Source of the DNA: Diphasiastrum complanatum
Taxonomy: Eukaryota; Streptophyta; Lycopodiopsida; Lycopodiales; Lycopodiaceae
DNA: 64,000 nucleotides
Direction: 5' to 3'
Assembly: GCA_029204225.1 (NCBI GenBank)
Contig: CM055102.1
Span: forward strand, 8,691,456-8,755,455
The position numbers and the translations under genes were made by a program. This document shows positions 46,773-58,680 of the stretch, one piece after another (position 1 is the stretch's first letter; the number at the start of each line of letters is the position of its first letter). A model generated the notes under the pieces. That model was not told where the DNA came from, did not search any database, and was given only the letters and a program-made list of their open reading frames with translations.

Positions 46773-47345
46773 AAGAAACGACAAAAATTCTGACAATTTC
46801 TACAATTTTTGTCATTTTTTGTCAAAAAAAATTGCAAAAACGGATTTTGCAATTTTTTTGACGAATCCGCAATTTCGGTCCCGCAATTTTTTTGGCTAAT
46901 TTTCCGCAATTTTTATGACTAAATTAACAATAAAAAAATTGCGGAAACCCACCCGCAATTTTTTGGCATAATAATTGCAAAACCTGTTTTCATAATTTGT
47001 TTGGTTGATATTTTTTGCCAGATTTTTTGGGCAAAAATTGTCAAAAAAATTGCCAAAATTTATTTCCACAATTGTTGTGGCAAAAATTGTGGATATTTTT
47101 CCACAATTTTGTGCAAAAATTGCGAAAAAAATTGTAGAAATTCATTTTCATAATTTTTTTAAAAATAGTGCCAAAAATCTGTGGAAAATAAATTCGTAAT
47201 AGAATATAAATTACGAATTTATTTTCCACAATTTTTATACACTATTTTGAAAAAAATTGCGGAAATGAATTTCTACAATTGTTTTGACAATTTTTGCCAA
47301 AAAAATTACAAATAAATACCTGCAATTTGTTGGCTAAAATTGCAA
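46773..47345. repeat. Left subterminal repeat array
   Basis: Many copies of ttgcggaaa / aaaattgc / ccgcaattttt in both orientations, giving extensive potential foldback. Such subterminal repeats are TnpA binding sites in known CACTA elements. Confidence 0.8.
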
Positions 47346-47621
47346 AACATATCACCAACCCTAAACCCTAAACCTCAATAGCAAGTTCTTTAGCTCAAAT
47401 AACAGTTGAGCTAAACATGACTAGCGTGGCGTCAGATCCTTCTCTATAGTTGCACGTTACATGACATACGAAAAAAATCATGAAATTGTTAGAAAACTTA
47501 TCTCTATCTCTCTAATGAGGTCCATACTTTTTATAAGGCTTTCACAATTTAGAGTATGACATCCCATGCTTTGTCTTGTGTCTCAAAGTACATGTGTAAT
47601 AATTAGACTCTTAGAAAGAAG

Positions 47622-48576
47622 TTAATCTACTTGGGAAGAATATTGCATCTCTTTTCTATAGACACTTAGGCCTCTTACTCTCTTTTGTCCCCAATTATTT
47701 TCTTCTAAAATCTTCATTACTTTGTCGTCGGGGTTTGTTCCTGACATAAAATTAATTAAAATTTTCGTTCTACACACAAAAAAAAAAACATAGCTAATCA
47801 AATTTACATGCAAAATCATATACATGTTCATCATTATATTTTATAAAATTAAATACATTTAAACCATAATCTCAAAAAATATATGCTATTATATCTCATG
47901 TTGGGTGTTACCTTCAAAGTCTCAGCCATAGGTCAGGATCCAACTTGCGTGTTTTTAGTTTGCCAAAACCTTTACTAGTATGAGCATCCACATAGATCTC
48001 GGCAACAGTTGGAGCCCTACTCTTTTGTTGTGTCTGAAATTTGGCACTCAATAATAGACAAAAATAAATGACATCATGAAAAAAAAGGTTTCGCATATCG
48101 GAGTATACAAATGCAAGTTTTGTTGTATACACACATACCAGTCTCATATTGCTGCCCGCATATCCAGCTCGACCAACATTCGACATCTTTTGTTGTTTTG
48201 ATCTATTGATTTTATTTTGTTGACTCAATTTCTAAGCAAATTATTGTACACACATCAAGCAAATGAATAATAAGTCAGTAGTAAGATAAATAAATCATGC
48301 ACTAAGTAGAGATGACCAAGCATTCAAGTCAAATTTTTGGTTTCAAAATACATAGATAAAACAAAAAAGTGGAATACAACTTGAAAAGTTTTGCTTTTTA
48401 AATATTGACGTAGAAGCTGGCATCTGTCCTTTTCCATCCACTCGGGACGTTTTGGTGTTAAATTTTTTGCCTCTACTTTATCAATGACGTTCTTGAGTCT
48501 CTGTCTCAATGAACAAAAATTGGACGACAATTTGTCCTTGAAGTACTGGCAATCTATGATATGAAATAAAACTCAT

Positions 48577-48644
<68 letters not shown>

Positions 48645-49488
48645 TACACACACACACACACACACACCTACACACACACACATACACACACATGATCTAT
48701 ATGAGATTCAAATAAAAGTAGAGTAGTACCAACAATGCTTGACGAATTGCCTCGATTTGCACCTTTGGTACATCTCTAATTGTTGGATAATGTAGATCCA
48801 ACTTGGCCTTCATCAACATGAGCATGCACATCTTATCTATCATTACTTTATCATTGAAGGTGTGCTCAAGGGGATTAGAGAATCGTCTCTTTTAAATCAT
48901 CTATGACCCGACGCTTCTCAGTGATAGGGACAATTCTCCAGTCTCTGAACATATTCCTATCAAATGTCCCATGACAGAGCTCTCTCATATAAGCTAGGAC
49001 CTCCTTCCCCTAACATCCTCAACTATATTCCCTGACATATCAATGTCATAGTATAATATGGAATCGGCTCTAGCAAGTGGGATGTTGTAACCAGGTGGGG
49101 GTGCATCACGCACGTGTGAGTCATCTCTATATCTAGGCTTCTCAAAATCATCGTCACCTCCACAAGCAAAAAAACAGCCACCTAAATGACTCTTACGTGG
49201 TGCTGACCTAGCAACGCGAGGTGTGGAGGTCTGAGGAGTGGACCTATGTGGTGAGGGCCTCTAGGATGATATGGGTGAGGGCCTCTATGATGGTACATGT
49301 GAATGTGCACTAGTAGGGGGCCTTTGAGGACTACCCTGTTGTGAGGCCGCTGGAGAGTTTAACATGAACCTATACTGTTGGAGAACAACATCCATTTGAT
49401 CTCTCTGTCTAACAGATGCACTACTTAACCAGTTCATACACTCTTCATGAAATGGAGACCCAAGAAATGGAGGGTCAGACATCTGCAT
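47622..49488 (-). CDS. CACTA-associated TnpA/Transposase_24-like gene (spliced, decayed)
   Basis: The minus-strand pieces are in the order typical of the plant 'Transposase_24 (Ptta/En/Spm)' family. An N-terminal part (49488-49285) reads SASVRQRDQMDVVLQQYRFM then a Pro/Ser-rich linker and SHLGGCFFACGGDDDFE (~49150-49180). A middle part is near 48530-48380 (SLRQRLKNVIDKVEAKNL, RPEWMEKDRCQLLRQYL). Next is 'SQQNKINRSKQQKMSNVGRA' (48225-48160). The hallmark 'SRAPTVAEIYVDAHTSKGFG' is at 48030-47960, and a last piece is at 47760-47622. Gaps between them look like introns, one containing the TC/AC microsatellite. TAG codons in the linker (~49260 and ~49285) suggest decay. In the family this protein binds subterminal repeats. 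Confidence 0.7.
48581..48693. repeat. Compound (CT)n(CA)n microsatellite
   Basis: About 21 CT units followed by about 35 CA units with a few interruptions (cata, ccta), inside a probable intron of the CACTA gene. Confidence 0.95.
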
Positions 49489-49959
49489 ATTAAAAATGAA
49501 CTACGATTAAGATAACAATGATGAACATAAAACATAAAATTAACTATAACCACAATCCTAAACATAAACTTTATTCTCTTTTTATTTAATTTCTCTCTGA
49601 TAACCCTTACCTCTGATCCACTGTTTCTAAATCTTTAATTTAAATTTTTTATACTAAATCTCTTATATCATGTCCTCATGTATAACCTTTCTATAAATTC
49701 TTTAATCTAAACTCTAAACACTAAAGCCCTTTTCAATTGTCTTACTTGTTTTCATGATTTTAAAACGTTTATCTTTATCAAGCTGTAGCATATGCTCTTC
49801 ATATTATTTTAGAAAGTTTCAATTGAAAGAAAATACCCACAAACAAAGCAACAAGATTTTAATAAAACAAAACAACAATATTTCAACAAAACAAAGAAAC
49901 AATATTCACAATAAACAATGCTCACCTTGTCTCCAAAAACTTTGTTTCAAAAGCTTTAT

Positions 49960-50330
49960 CCCAAGAAACTTTACTCCAAACTGAGGATACTGTGATAAAA
50001 GTGAGGGAAGAGTGTCAATGAGAGAGAGAGAGAGACAGAGACAAAGAGAGAAAGGGAGAGCAAGCTTTACTCCAAGCTTTACTCAAACTACTTTAACTCT
50101 AATGAAAAGAAAACAAAAGAGTGTCAATGAGAGAGATAAAAGAATAAAGAGTCATGAAGGTTTTCAAAAAGCTTACTTTACTCCAAGCCATACTCCAAGC
50201 TTTACACCCTTTTGAATAGCTTTACTCCTTTTGAGAAGCTTTCTTATGCTCTCTTTGGAAAGGTTTACAAGCTTTTAAATAGCTTTACTTCAAGCTTTTG
50301 AAAGCTTTTGAAAAGCTTTAACTCTGATGA
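49960..50330. repeat. Low-complexity AAGCTTTTNAAAAGCTT-rich stretch
   Basis: Dozens of agctttact/aagctttt words and repeats of gtgtcaatgagagaga (about 50013, 50119 and 50347). No coding sense. Confidence 0.65.
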
Positions 50331-50363
50331 AAAAAAAAACAAAAGAGTGTCAATGAGAGAGAG

Positions 50364-50667
50364 AAAAGAATATAAACAACAATACACACAAATGTAACAA
50401 AGCAAAACAAGTAAACTTTTGAATGTTGGCTATGGTGCTTACCTTTGTGTCCAATGCTTAACTTTTTGCTCAAGCCTTGGCTATGGTAAGAAGGTGAAGA
50501 GCTTTGGCTGTGACAAAAGAATATAAACAACAATAAACACAAATGTATCAAAGAAAAACAAGTAGACTTTTGAATGTTGGCTATGGTGCTCACCTTTTTG
50601 TCCAATGCTCCACTTTTTCTCCAAGCCCTGGCTATGGTGAAAAGGTAGAGAGCTTGGTTGTGACAAA
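50364..50667 (-). repeat. Tandem duplication of about 151 bp, exon-containing
   Basis: 50364-50514 and 50515-50667 are diverged tandem copies (aaaagaatataaacaacaat, then gacttttgaatgttggctat, then tggctatggt). On the minus strand each copy holds a short exon-like piece (HSQGL.KK.SIG.K) followed by a donor, aag|gtaagc or aag|gtgagc. Confidence 0.8.
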
Positions 50668-50750
50668 AAAGCATAAGAAAAATCAAGCATCATTAGAAGA
50701 GCCATACAGAACAGCACCATCGTTAGGCGCAAAAATATCCTCCTCTTCAT
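50594..50750 (-). CDS. Signal-peptide-like exon inside the CACTA element
   Basis: From the minus-strand ATG at 50750 the frame reads MKRRIFLRLTMVLFCMALLM, then MLDFSYA, a textbook secretory leader, followed by about 25 polar residues (FHHSQGLEKKWSIGQK) and the donor G|GTGAGC. It lies about 900 bases inside the right CACTA end. The last part of the exon is duplicated downstream at about 50510-50443. It could be a captured host exon for a small secreted protein or the remains of an element gene; the downstream exons are not identified. Confidence 0.4.
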
Positions 50751-50825
50751 GCTCAAAAATAGAAAATCGAAATGAAAAGAAACCGCGACGCGCCAAGCAA
50801 TTCGACTTCCAGTAATCGACTCTAT

Positions 50826-51604
50826 GGTCAACGCTAGCCAAAAACTTGTCGAAATTTTTTTCCGCAATTCTTGCCATAATGGCAAAAATTGTGGAAGTTT
50901 TCCGCAATTTTGTCCGCAATTTTTCACAATTTTGTTCGCAATTTTCTCCGCAATTTTGTCCTCAATTTTCTCCGCAATTTGCAATAGTTTTTGCAATTTA
51001 TACCATGTCTAAAAATTGCAAAAAAAATTTTTGCAGTTTTGTCTCTGATTCTTACCATGACGGGAGAAATTGCGGAAATTTTTTTGCAATTTTTTCTGCA
51101 ATTTCTGTCATGGCCTAAAAATTGCAAAAAAAAAAATCCGCAATTTTGTCTGCAATTTCTACCACGATGAGAAACATTGCGAAAAAACTTTCTACAACTT
51201 TTTTTGCAATTTCTGCGGCTGAAACATTTTTCGCAATTTCTGCCATGGCCTAAAAATTGCAAAAATTTGTTTCCACAATTTTGTCTGCAATTTTTACCGT
51301 GATGAGAGAAATTGCGAAAAATTTTATTCAATGTTTTCTACAATTTCTTCCACAAAAACATTTTTCGCAATTTTGGCCATGACCAAAAAATTGCGAAAAA
51401 ATTTTTCCACACTTTTTTTCGCAAATTCTGTGATGGGTGACAAAAATTGCAAAAGTTTTTTGTAAATTTTTCCGCAATTTCTGCCATGATGGTAGAAATT
51501 GCGGACGATTTTCTACAATTTCTACCATAACGGTATAAATTGCGGAATTTTTTCCGTAGGCTTTCCGCAATTTTGACCAAAAAAAATTGCGAAAATTTTG
51601 TTTC
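50826..51604. repeat. Right subterminal repeat array
   Basis: Same ccgcaatttt / attgcggaa / aaaattgcgaaaa words as the left array, in both orientations, spaced about 20-40 bases. The long Lys/Arg/Asn-rich or Phe/Ile/Cys-rich frames through it are translations of the repeat. Confidence 0.8.
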
Positions 51605-51633
51605 CGCAATTTTTGCCACCTTTACTTGTAGTG
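51603..51633 (-). repeat. Right terminal inverted repeat of the CACTA element
   Basis: Reads cactacaagtaaaggtggca on the minus strand, matching the left end. Confidence 0.88.
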
Positions 51634-52940
51634 AATATGGTTATGCTTAACAACTTTGGCTAACTCCCTGCACACATTAGTTAGAATTGTCGCTCTCTGG
51701 TGACGCTTGAAAATCCAAGTTAGAGTAACTGAAATTCAGTAAAAGATGAAAGATGTGTGGCGCAGACAGTCAAGTATCACAAGCAATTACAGATTGTTCA
51801 GGGTGTATTCACTCAATTGATAAGAAGTAATGTTGTAAGAGATGGCAGAAGGAAAGAATGCTCAAGCTTATAGAAATTGGCTCTCTTTCTCTATTGATAC
51901 TCAAGTATGTGCATCTTTACAATGGCATGGAGTGTCGATCTTATAGGAACTAACACCTGCATGAGCGTTGTTCACCAACCGTTAAGATGTTGGTTGGGAT
52001 CCGCTAGTGTGTCTCTATAGAACGTCACACAAAACGTCGCGAGTTCTATTCTAAAATGAATTTACAAGATGCAAATAGGCCTTTACATGGATTTAGGCAC
52101 TATAGCATATTTACATGTATAAAATTTGAAATTTTTTACAATATAAAACAATAACTTTGGATAATGTGAGATCATGAGGCTCCACATATCCCCTCGATCA
52201 ATGTATTATTTACAAGATGAGTGTACCAACTATCCTCAGACAAGATTTTAGACATCTCAGTAGAAGGGACAGTTAGTGAGAGGGCTACATATGTATATTT
52301 TGGAAATTTCTCTTTAATGTACAATTGTTGGGTGGCTAGGAGTGCATAGAAAATGAGTAAGTGTAGTATGGTCTGGTTATTGGATTAGTGCAGCGAAGCA
52401 AATTGTTTGCTTTTACTTCCTCCAAATAATGAGAATAGTTACCTTCCCAATCTGTGTGCATTGCCCATAGATCAAAAAATAAATAATCTAGTGGAGAATT
52501 TGGAAGAGATGGGATTAGGACTAGGAACACCTTCTTTGACATCAAAAATGCTGACTGATTTTAGCTTATTTTCATACTCATCAAGAGCAGGAAAAATATC
52601 GTTTTCGAATGTTTTTAAATATTCTAGGGTATATATGTACAAACATCCTGTAACAATGTGAATATAATTAGTTTGCACACTAAACTTATTCTAAATCATG
52701 GCAAGAGCAAGAACGTCTTTTTGGTGCATTGTTAACTTAGCCCAGAAAGTGTTTAGAATAGTGAAAGTCCTTGGACTTTTCCATTGGTCTTTAGTATAGC
52801 CAAAAAGTTTTGGTAGAAGGAGGTAATCCATTCTCCATTGGAGTTCTGGACTATAGAAAGGAAGTTAGTTCCTGTTGAAATGCATGAAATTATGTTCTTA
52901 GCAATGAATACACTACCTTGTTCTTATGCTTCACAATCTC
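51634..52940. other. Stretch without recognised genes
   Basis: No protein-like frame of length. It may contain the 3' part of the degenerate coiled-coil gene that lies to its right on the minus strand. Confidence 0.4.
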
Positions 52941-53730
52941 CTATGGTGTAATTTCACTTTGCGGTGGCCTGATTACAAGTGGTAGTGCTGCAGGTTGTGG
53001 CACAGCTGGTACAGCTTCGGCGACTGCTAGCTTTGTCTTCTCGGCTTTGATTTGAACAGATTGATCTTTTTGCTCTTGCCTGAAGACTTCATCTGTCTGG
53101 ATGGCTTTTTCTGATGTGAATGCAACTGATGCATCTGTCTGCATTGCTTGATCTTGTTGCTAGAGTGGGTCTTCGTCATAAATCTAGATTTGGCTTGAAT
53201 TAAATTTTGCCTCCCAGCTCTTCCTTCAATTGCTCATATGTGGCCATTTGTGGTTGGAGGTACTGTAGTTGGAGGTCTAGATAATTCGCTCTTGGATACC
53301 TTTCCAGATTACCGGATCAATTATATATCTACCATGAGATACATAGGCTCGAAGCATTACTTTGATGCTCATTTGCCATAAAATTGCCTCCTCGGTCTGT
53401 CTTTTATGAATTTTGTTGCCTTCTTCCAACATATCTGTAGAACTCTGCATTGGAAAGTAGAGATCTGCAACTATTTCTGGCTTGCTTCGACGCTCTCCTT
53501 GTCGACAATTGCTTCACTGAGTTTGTCGTTCAGCTCCTTGTTGGAACTTTTCAGAGTAGTCCGAGCATGTCTTTCTTCTTGTAAGAAAACTTGCAGGGTC
53601 TGGATCTGCTGCTTGAGTAATGCATTTTCATTTTCAAAATTGTTGGATTGCTCCTACATTACCTCAAGTGCTTCTAGGGTAGCATCAAATCTACCTTGGG
53701 CTTCTTCTAGGGCTGTGTTTTTCCTAAAGG
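52941..53730 (-). pseudogene. Degenerate coiled-coil protein gene
   Basis: Minus strand from 53730: a heptad-rich frame (TALEEAQGRFDATLEALEVM, a TAG, then ENENALLKQQIQTLQVFL, EERHARTTLKSSNKELNDKL and SEAIVDKESVEAS) that is clearly coiled coil, followed after more stops by 53144-52941 (SEKAIQTDEVFRQEQKDQSV and a Pro-rich end). The style matches accessory proteins of plant gypsy or CACTA elements and recalls the Gln/Glu-rich tail seen on + at about 55550-55620. No enzymatic motif. Several stops make it a pseudogene. Confidence 0.5.
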
Positions 53731-53737
53731 CAAGGAG

Positions 53738-53796
53738 AGATTGGAGAGGATAAGACTAAGGGGAGACTGGAGAGGATAAGACTAAGGGGAGATTGG
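53738..53796. repeat. 26-bp tandem repeat, 2.3 copies
   Basis: aga-t/c-tggagaggataagactaagggg at 53738-53763 and 53764-53789, then a partial third copy. Confidence 0.9.
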
Positions 53797-54669
53797 TTGT
53801 TGGAGAAGAGATGGAAGCGATTAGAACTTAGTATATAAGGAAGAGAATAGAGCTTTAAAGTTAGGAAGAAAGAGGATGTCAAGGAAGAGGTTTTGAGAGT
53901 TATAAAAAAGGTTAGGGAAGAGTCTGTTAACCTATAGGACCTAAATCATGAGAGGTTATTAGGTGATGAGAGGAAAGAGAGCGCTAGTACATTGCATATC
54001 CGTTTGTCACGTCTATTTGTTTCTACCATGTTTCCATGTTTACAGCATATTGGAAATATGCGAAAGACCCGACACCTTTGTTCCAATAATTTTCACTATT
54101 ATTTTTGAAATATGCAGCGCTATTTTGAAATTTACTATGCTAGTAAATTTACCATTTTGGAAAAACGAGCATTGCAACACTAGAACTTTCGCATTTTTCG
54201 CTCATATGTTCTAACGAAAAAAACAACAATCTTTGCTACCAACATCATATACATTGTTTCATAGATTGTGTATATTATTTATTTTCGCAGTCCAGAACTC
54301 ATGAATACCGAACTGAACTTTTGCAAACTAAACAAAGCATTTGTGTATTTTTTTATTATTATTTATTTTTATTTATTTTCTCTTAGGACTAGATGTTTTA
54401 TTTTCGAACCTATACCTTTTAAGTGAGAATACACTTTTATTAAGTATTAGTCTAATCCGCCGACATATCATTAATTTGTTGAACACTTCTATTTTTTCGT
54501 TCATTTTCACTCTGTTTCATTTTGTGATCGTTAACTTTTTATTTTCCTTATGATCCAACGCTCACATCTATCATTGCTAATTCTATGCTACTATCGTCAT
54601 GGTGATTGTATTCAAAACACATCCAAAACCAGTCTTACTGGTTTTGCAGCCACTAGCCATATAAGTACG
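53797..54669. other. AT-rich stretch, no gene seen
   Basis: Frames such as 53963-54214 and 54341-54553 are Phe/Ile/Leu-rich translations of T-rich DNA and are not convincing. Confidence 0.5.
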
Positions 54670-55470
54670 GATTGAAGGACTGCTTCAATTTGATCCATCA
54701 GTAATTCTCATAGATTTGTGCCATGAGCTAATTCGAAATCTGAACAAAACAGAGGATGGACATATTTTCACTGTTGTCCGTAATCAAGAGATTGTCATCA
54801 CAGAGGAATTCTATTGTCGTGCCTTAGGCTTGCCTATGGATGGCAATATCCTTGTCACTAAGCCCGACTTTATCACTAGGAGTGAAGTTTTTCAAGAGGA
54901 AGCTTATCTGGAGAAGAGGGGATATAAACTCTCATATATTAGAGACCCCAATCTCAAGAGCTTCGTTCATGTTGCTCTTGCTTCCATTTTCTTACCGGAG
55001 CAAGAATACACCATTTCCAAGAAAAATATGGGATACCTGTTGAGAGCCTTGAATGGAAAACCCATTGCCTTCGGACATATTGCTTTTAAGCAATTCTGTA
55101 AATTAATAAAGGATAAGCAATTTTTCAGGTTCGAATATTCTATTGAGGGTGACTCACAAATGAGAACATCAAAGGTGACCTCTACTGAGATTGCAGTGTC
55201 ATCATTGTCAACCACAAAATAAAAGCTTGGTGAGGATGTCTTCACCATCATCCAAGTACAAGCCGCTTTCAAGTACAAAGAGACGCCAAGAAGCAGAGGA
55301 AGAAATAGAGATTATTGATGAGCAGGAAAAATCCAAGAAGATATCCAACAAGAGCCAACAAAAGAAGATGAAGACAGCCTTGATATTTAGCATGAAAATG
55401 TCGATGACATTGAGTCGTCAATCCTGGATAAAGAACTATATTTGAAGACCCTTGGCACATTGTTGTCAAA
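54670..55470 (+). pseudogene. Plant-transposon accessory protein fragment
   Basis: The frame is open from just after a TAA at about 54665 to TAA at 55222, with no ATG in front of the conserved part, so the N-terminus is missing. It reads DLCHELIRNLNKTEDGHIFT, ITEEFYCRALGLPMDG, SEVFQEEAYLEKRGYKLSYI and NMGYLLRALNGKPIAFGHIA. The 'E.F...LGLP.DG' block and downstream helices resemble the 'putative plant transposon protein' domain found in extra genes of gypsy-type elements. A second frame (55191-55445) adds Lys/Glu-rich coiled-coil-like sequence (RRQEAEEEIEIIDEQEKSKK). Family assignment is tentative. Confidence 0.4.
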
Positions 55471-55878
55471 CACCTAAGCAGCCATTCAATACTTCGTCAG
55501 TCTGGAAAAGGTCTAAAGGAAGCTCAGAACTAAATATGATTCTATATGAGCAGACCTAATTCAGAAAGATGAGCTGATGCAGAAAAGCGAAGAACTTGAA
55601 GTAGCTCAAGTGGAGCTGTCAAAAATATTGTTTTTTTTTTTTGCAAATTTTTCGAAGGTAAAGGATGGAACGGAAGTATCGGATTTTTTGTAGCTTTAAA
55701 ACTGAAAATAACGAGTTGGATGAAATGTGAACAATGTCGTAAATTTCGCATGTTTTGCAAAAAACTAAACTTTGTCATATTTATCGGAAATTAGTCATAG
55801 TAGCGCTTCACTCTTGAGCCATTTACTCGAGTATCAAATAAATGTCCTTCAAGATTGGCTAACTAGAGTGACCAATTG

Positions 55879-56487
55879 TTAAAAACTTCTGACTTTGTAA
55901 GGTCCCATCCATCTGGTATGTAATTTTTCAAGAAACAACATGTGTCTGTTGTCATATAAAAACACGTAGTCCCCACGTTTAATTTTTATTTTTTTAATAA
56001 TTTGATCACAGATTTCTTTTCTTTTATTCTGAACTCGTTCAGTCTCGATTAATGAAAGACAACGATCCTCCTCCAGTTGCGTCAAAGCTACTATCCGCTC
56101 CCGGAGACTATCGTGTTCATCCATTCACTCTTCATTGCTAATGCGAGATGTTGGAACTTCGAATTCTATTGGTAATATGGGATGCATTCTATACACAAGA
56201 TAGTAAGGAGTCTGCCTAGTTGTGATCTTTTCGGCAGTTCTATATGCACATAAGACAGATGGTAATTTATGATCCCAATCAGAAGAATGTGTTTTCGTTA
56301 TTTTATTCAAAATTTTACACAAATTTCCATTTGCCCACTCCGTAAGTCCATTCGCTTTAGGATTATATGGAGTGGCTTGACGATGTGTAATGGAAAAATA
56401 TGACAACATAGCCTCGATGGTCTGATTAAAGAAGTGGATTCCCCTATCACTAACGAGTTCTAATGGACATCCATAACATGTGAGCAT
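55879..56487 (-). pseudogene. Gypsy integrase core and C-terminal part
   Basis: Minus strand: MLTCYGCPLELVSDRGIHFF (56487), THRQATPYNPKANGLTEWAN, LPSVLCAYRTAEKITT, after a stop at 56125 SLRERIVALTQLEEDRCLSL and FLEKLHTRWMGPYKV. This is the second half of a Ty3/gypsy integrase with the second catalytic Asp (SDRG) and the GPY/F module (MGPYKV). The Glu position (normally E in LTExxN) reads LTEWANG. It continues from the inverted segment at its right. Confidence 0.85.
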
Positions 56488-57335
56488 GAAGCACTAGGAA
56501 TGATTTATTCAGTAAAGAAATTTAGACATTATCTTTTAGGATACCCTTTTGTTTTTCATGTAGATCACTATGCATTGAAACATTTAGTGAATAAACTTGA
56601 TCTTTGAGGTAGGGTAGCTAGATGGGTATTGTTATTAGATGAGTTTAATTATGAAGTATAATTAAGGAGAGACAAGGATCATCAAAATACTGATTATATA
56701 TCCCGCCTCCAAACAAAAAATCAATTTGATCCTATTTTTGATGAATTTCCGGATGAACATATAATGCGTATCCAATCGGAAACATCAATTTATATAGACA
56801 TTATTAACTTTTTACAAGACCAGATTTATCCTATCATTTTAATAAACAACAAAAACTTGTTTTCCTTTCAAAAGTACGACCTTATACGATTATAAATAAA
56901 ATATTGTATAAATTAGGAGCCGACGATAATCTTCGTCAATGTTTAGAATCCACCGAAATCATCATTGCAGTACGTGCGCTTCATGAAGAAGATTCAAGGG
57001 GCCACTATGCTCTTAAAAATACTGCAAGAAAGATCCTTAATGCTAAGTATTGGTGGCCTACCATCTATAGAGATGTTAATTTATTCATTCAAAAATGTGA
57101 TGCATCTCAGAGGATGGGGAAGCCCAACTTCGCGACACATAGGCCACTTACTCTGATTATTCTATTAGCACCTTTTGAGAAGTGGGGGATAGATTTTGTA
57201 GAGCCTATCAAACTGATCACTCGTAAAACTCATCGATGTTACATTCTTATGGACTATGCTACCAAGATGGTAGAGGCTGAAGCCACAGTTTAAAATGATG
57301 CTAAGACTGTAGCAAAGTTTTTATTCCAAAACATT
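56488..57335 (+). pseudogene. Inverted middle segment of the gypsy pol: RNase H end and integrase zinc domain
   Basis: On the + strand: EALGMIYSVKKFRHYLLGYP, HVDHYALKHLV (RNase H), then stops, then 56904-57293: GHYALKNTARKILNAKYWWP, FIQKCDASQRMGKPN (HHCC zinc domain) and FEKWGIDFVEPI, MDYATKMVEAEATV, ending AKTVAKFLFQNI at 57335. The neighbours on both sides are the preceding and following parts of the same polyprotein but on the minus strand. The segment therefore sits in the right place in the wrong orientation. Confidence 0.85.
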
Positions 57336-58680
57336 TCTTTTCTGATGCTACAAGTTGTCTACCCACATAATAAATTGGGTAATCTATGTTTTGGTCATCT
57401 TTTTGACTAAGCACTACACCTATTGCAAATGATGATGTATCTACATATACATGAAATTTTTTGGTCCAATTTGGAGGTCTAACTCCAGTCGCTTCTACTA
57501 ATGACTGTTTTAACTTACCGAAAGCTTGCTAATGTTCTTATGACCAATGATACTCAACAGATTTCTTCAATAAACTTGTTAAAGGAGTTACAACTATTGC
57601 ATAATTCTTAATTATCCTACGATAATATCCTATATGTCCTAGAAATCTTCTAAACTCTCGTAAATTGGTTGATTCTAATAACTGTAAAATCATTTTTACT
57701 TTTTCGATGTCAGCTTGGATGCCATCCTTTGAAATTTTATGGCCTAACAGGATGTCTTCCGTCATCCCAAAGTAAGACTTGGCCGGATGCAATTTAAGAG
57801 ATGTCTCTTGACATCTTCACAACGTCTTTTCCAATACGTCTAGATGATTTTTAGTTGATGAATAGACACAAAAGTCATCCATAAGAATTTCTAAAAATTT
57901 ACGTAAAATTTTTTGAAAAAAATTTGTGAGCATATGTTGAAATCTAGCGGGTGCATTACAAAGACCAAAGGGCATTCGCGTATACGCGTACGTCGCCAAA
58001 TCAGTGGTAAAAGTGGTCTTGGATCTATCTTCCTCCTTAATAAAAGCTTGATTATAACCTGAGAAACCATCTAAGAAACCATAACGTTCATGACCAGCTA
58101 CCTGGTCAAGAATGGTATTTGTATAAGGCAGAGGATGATAATCCTTCGCTGTAGTAGCATTTAGTTTTCTAAAATCTTGGCAGACTCTAATCTTATCTAT
58201 TTTCTTTTTAGGTACTATAACTATTGGTGATACCCATTCACAACTTCAGACAGGATATATAATACTCGCTCTAAGACATCTATCTAATTCATCTTTTACT
58301 AACAAAAAATACTTTGGATTTAAAATGTATTGTCTCTGTCTAACAAGTATTGTTCCCTGAATGAGATCTATTCTATGTTTTTCCCATTTAGCTGGTATTC
58401 CTGTTAAATCGTCCATAGATCAAGCAAATACATTTTGATATTTCTGAAGAAGTAGTATATACTCTTTATGTTCTTGGTCTAATTGGTGTTTATATAAATT
58501 CAAAATAATCATTCTTATCAACCATACCCTCAATCAAGCTTGCTCTGGCTCCACCCATAACTTTTTTCGACCCGGATATTGTTGGTAGTTCCATGTCCTC
58601 TTCCTCATCAATCTCATAGCATTCTATGAAACTGATCCAAGATTCAGTAGGTCCTCCTACCTCCTCACCCCATCTCATAA
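57336..58680 (-). pseudogene. Gypsy reverse transcriptase part of pol
   Basis: Minus strand from 58678: MRWGEEVGGPTESWISFIEC, a stop, 'PAKWEKHRIDLIQGT', VSPIVIVPKKKIDKIRVCQD, RKLNATTAKDYHPLPY, MPFGLCNAPARFQHM (57970), the catalytic FLEILMDDF (~57870-57895), DILLGHKISKDGI, EFRRFLGHIGYYRRII and the start of RNase H (FHVYVDTSSFAIGVVLSQ, YVGRQLVASEK) up to 57336. Several TAG/TGA stops. It belongs to the Athila/Tat-like branch by its KLNAxTxKDxxPLP and 'VVSPIVxVPKK' style. Confidence 0.87.

Larger units (their letters stand above)
46742..51633 (-). mobile_element. CACTA (En/Spm) DNA transposon
   Basis: Left end CACTACAAGAAAAGGTGACA at 46742; the right end (51633, read inward on the minus strand) is CACTACAAGTAAAGGTGGCA. 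Both are followed by caaaaattgcg. The CACTA start, 3-base flanks (tat at left, aat at right, one mismatch) and dense subterminal repeats define the superfamily. At 4.9 kb it is short for an autonomous element. It contains a TnpA/Transposase_24-like gene, but I see no TNP2-type (TnpD) transposase, so it probably depends on another copy. Confidence 0.85.

Noticed and set aside
50924-51619. Long Lys/Arg/Asn/Cys-rich frames on the minus strand
   Set aside because: They are produced by the ccgcaatttt repeat of the CACTA right end.
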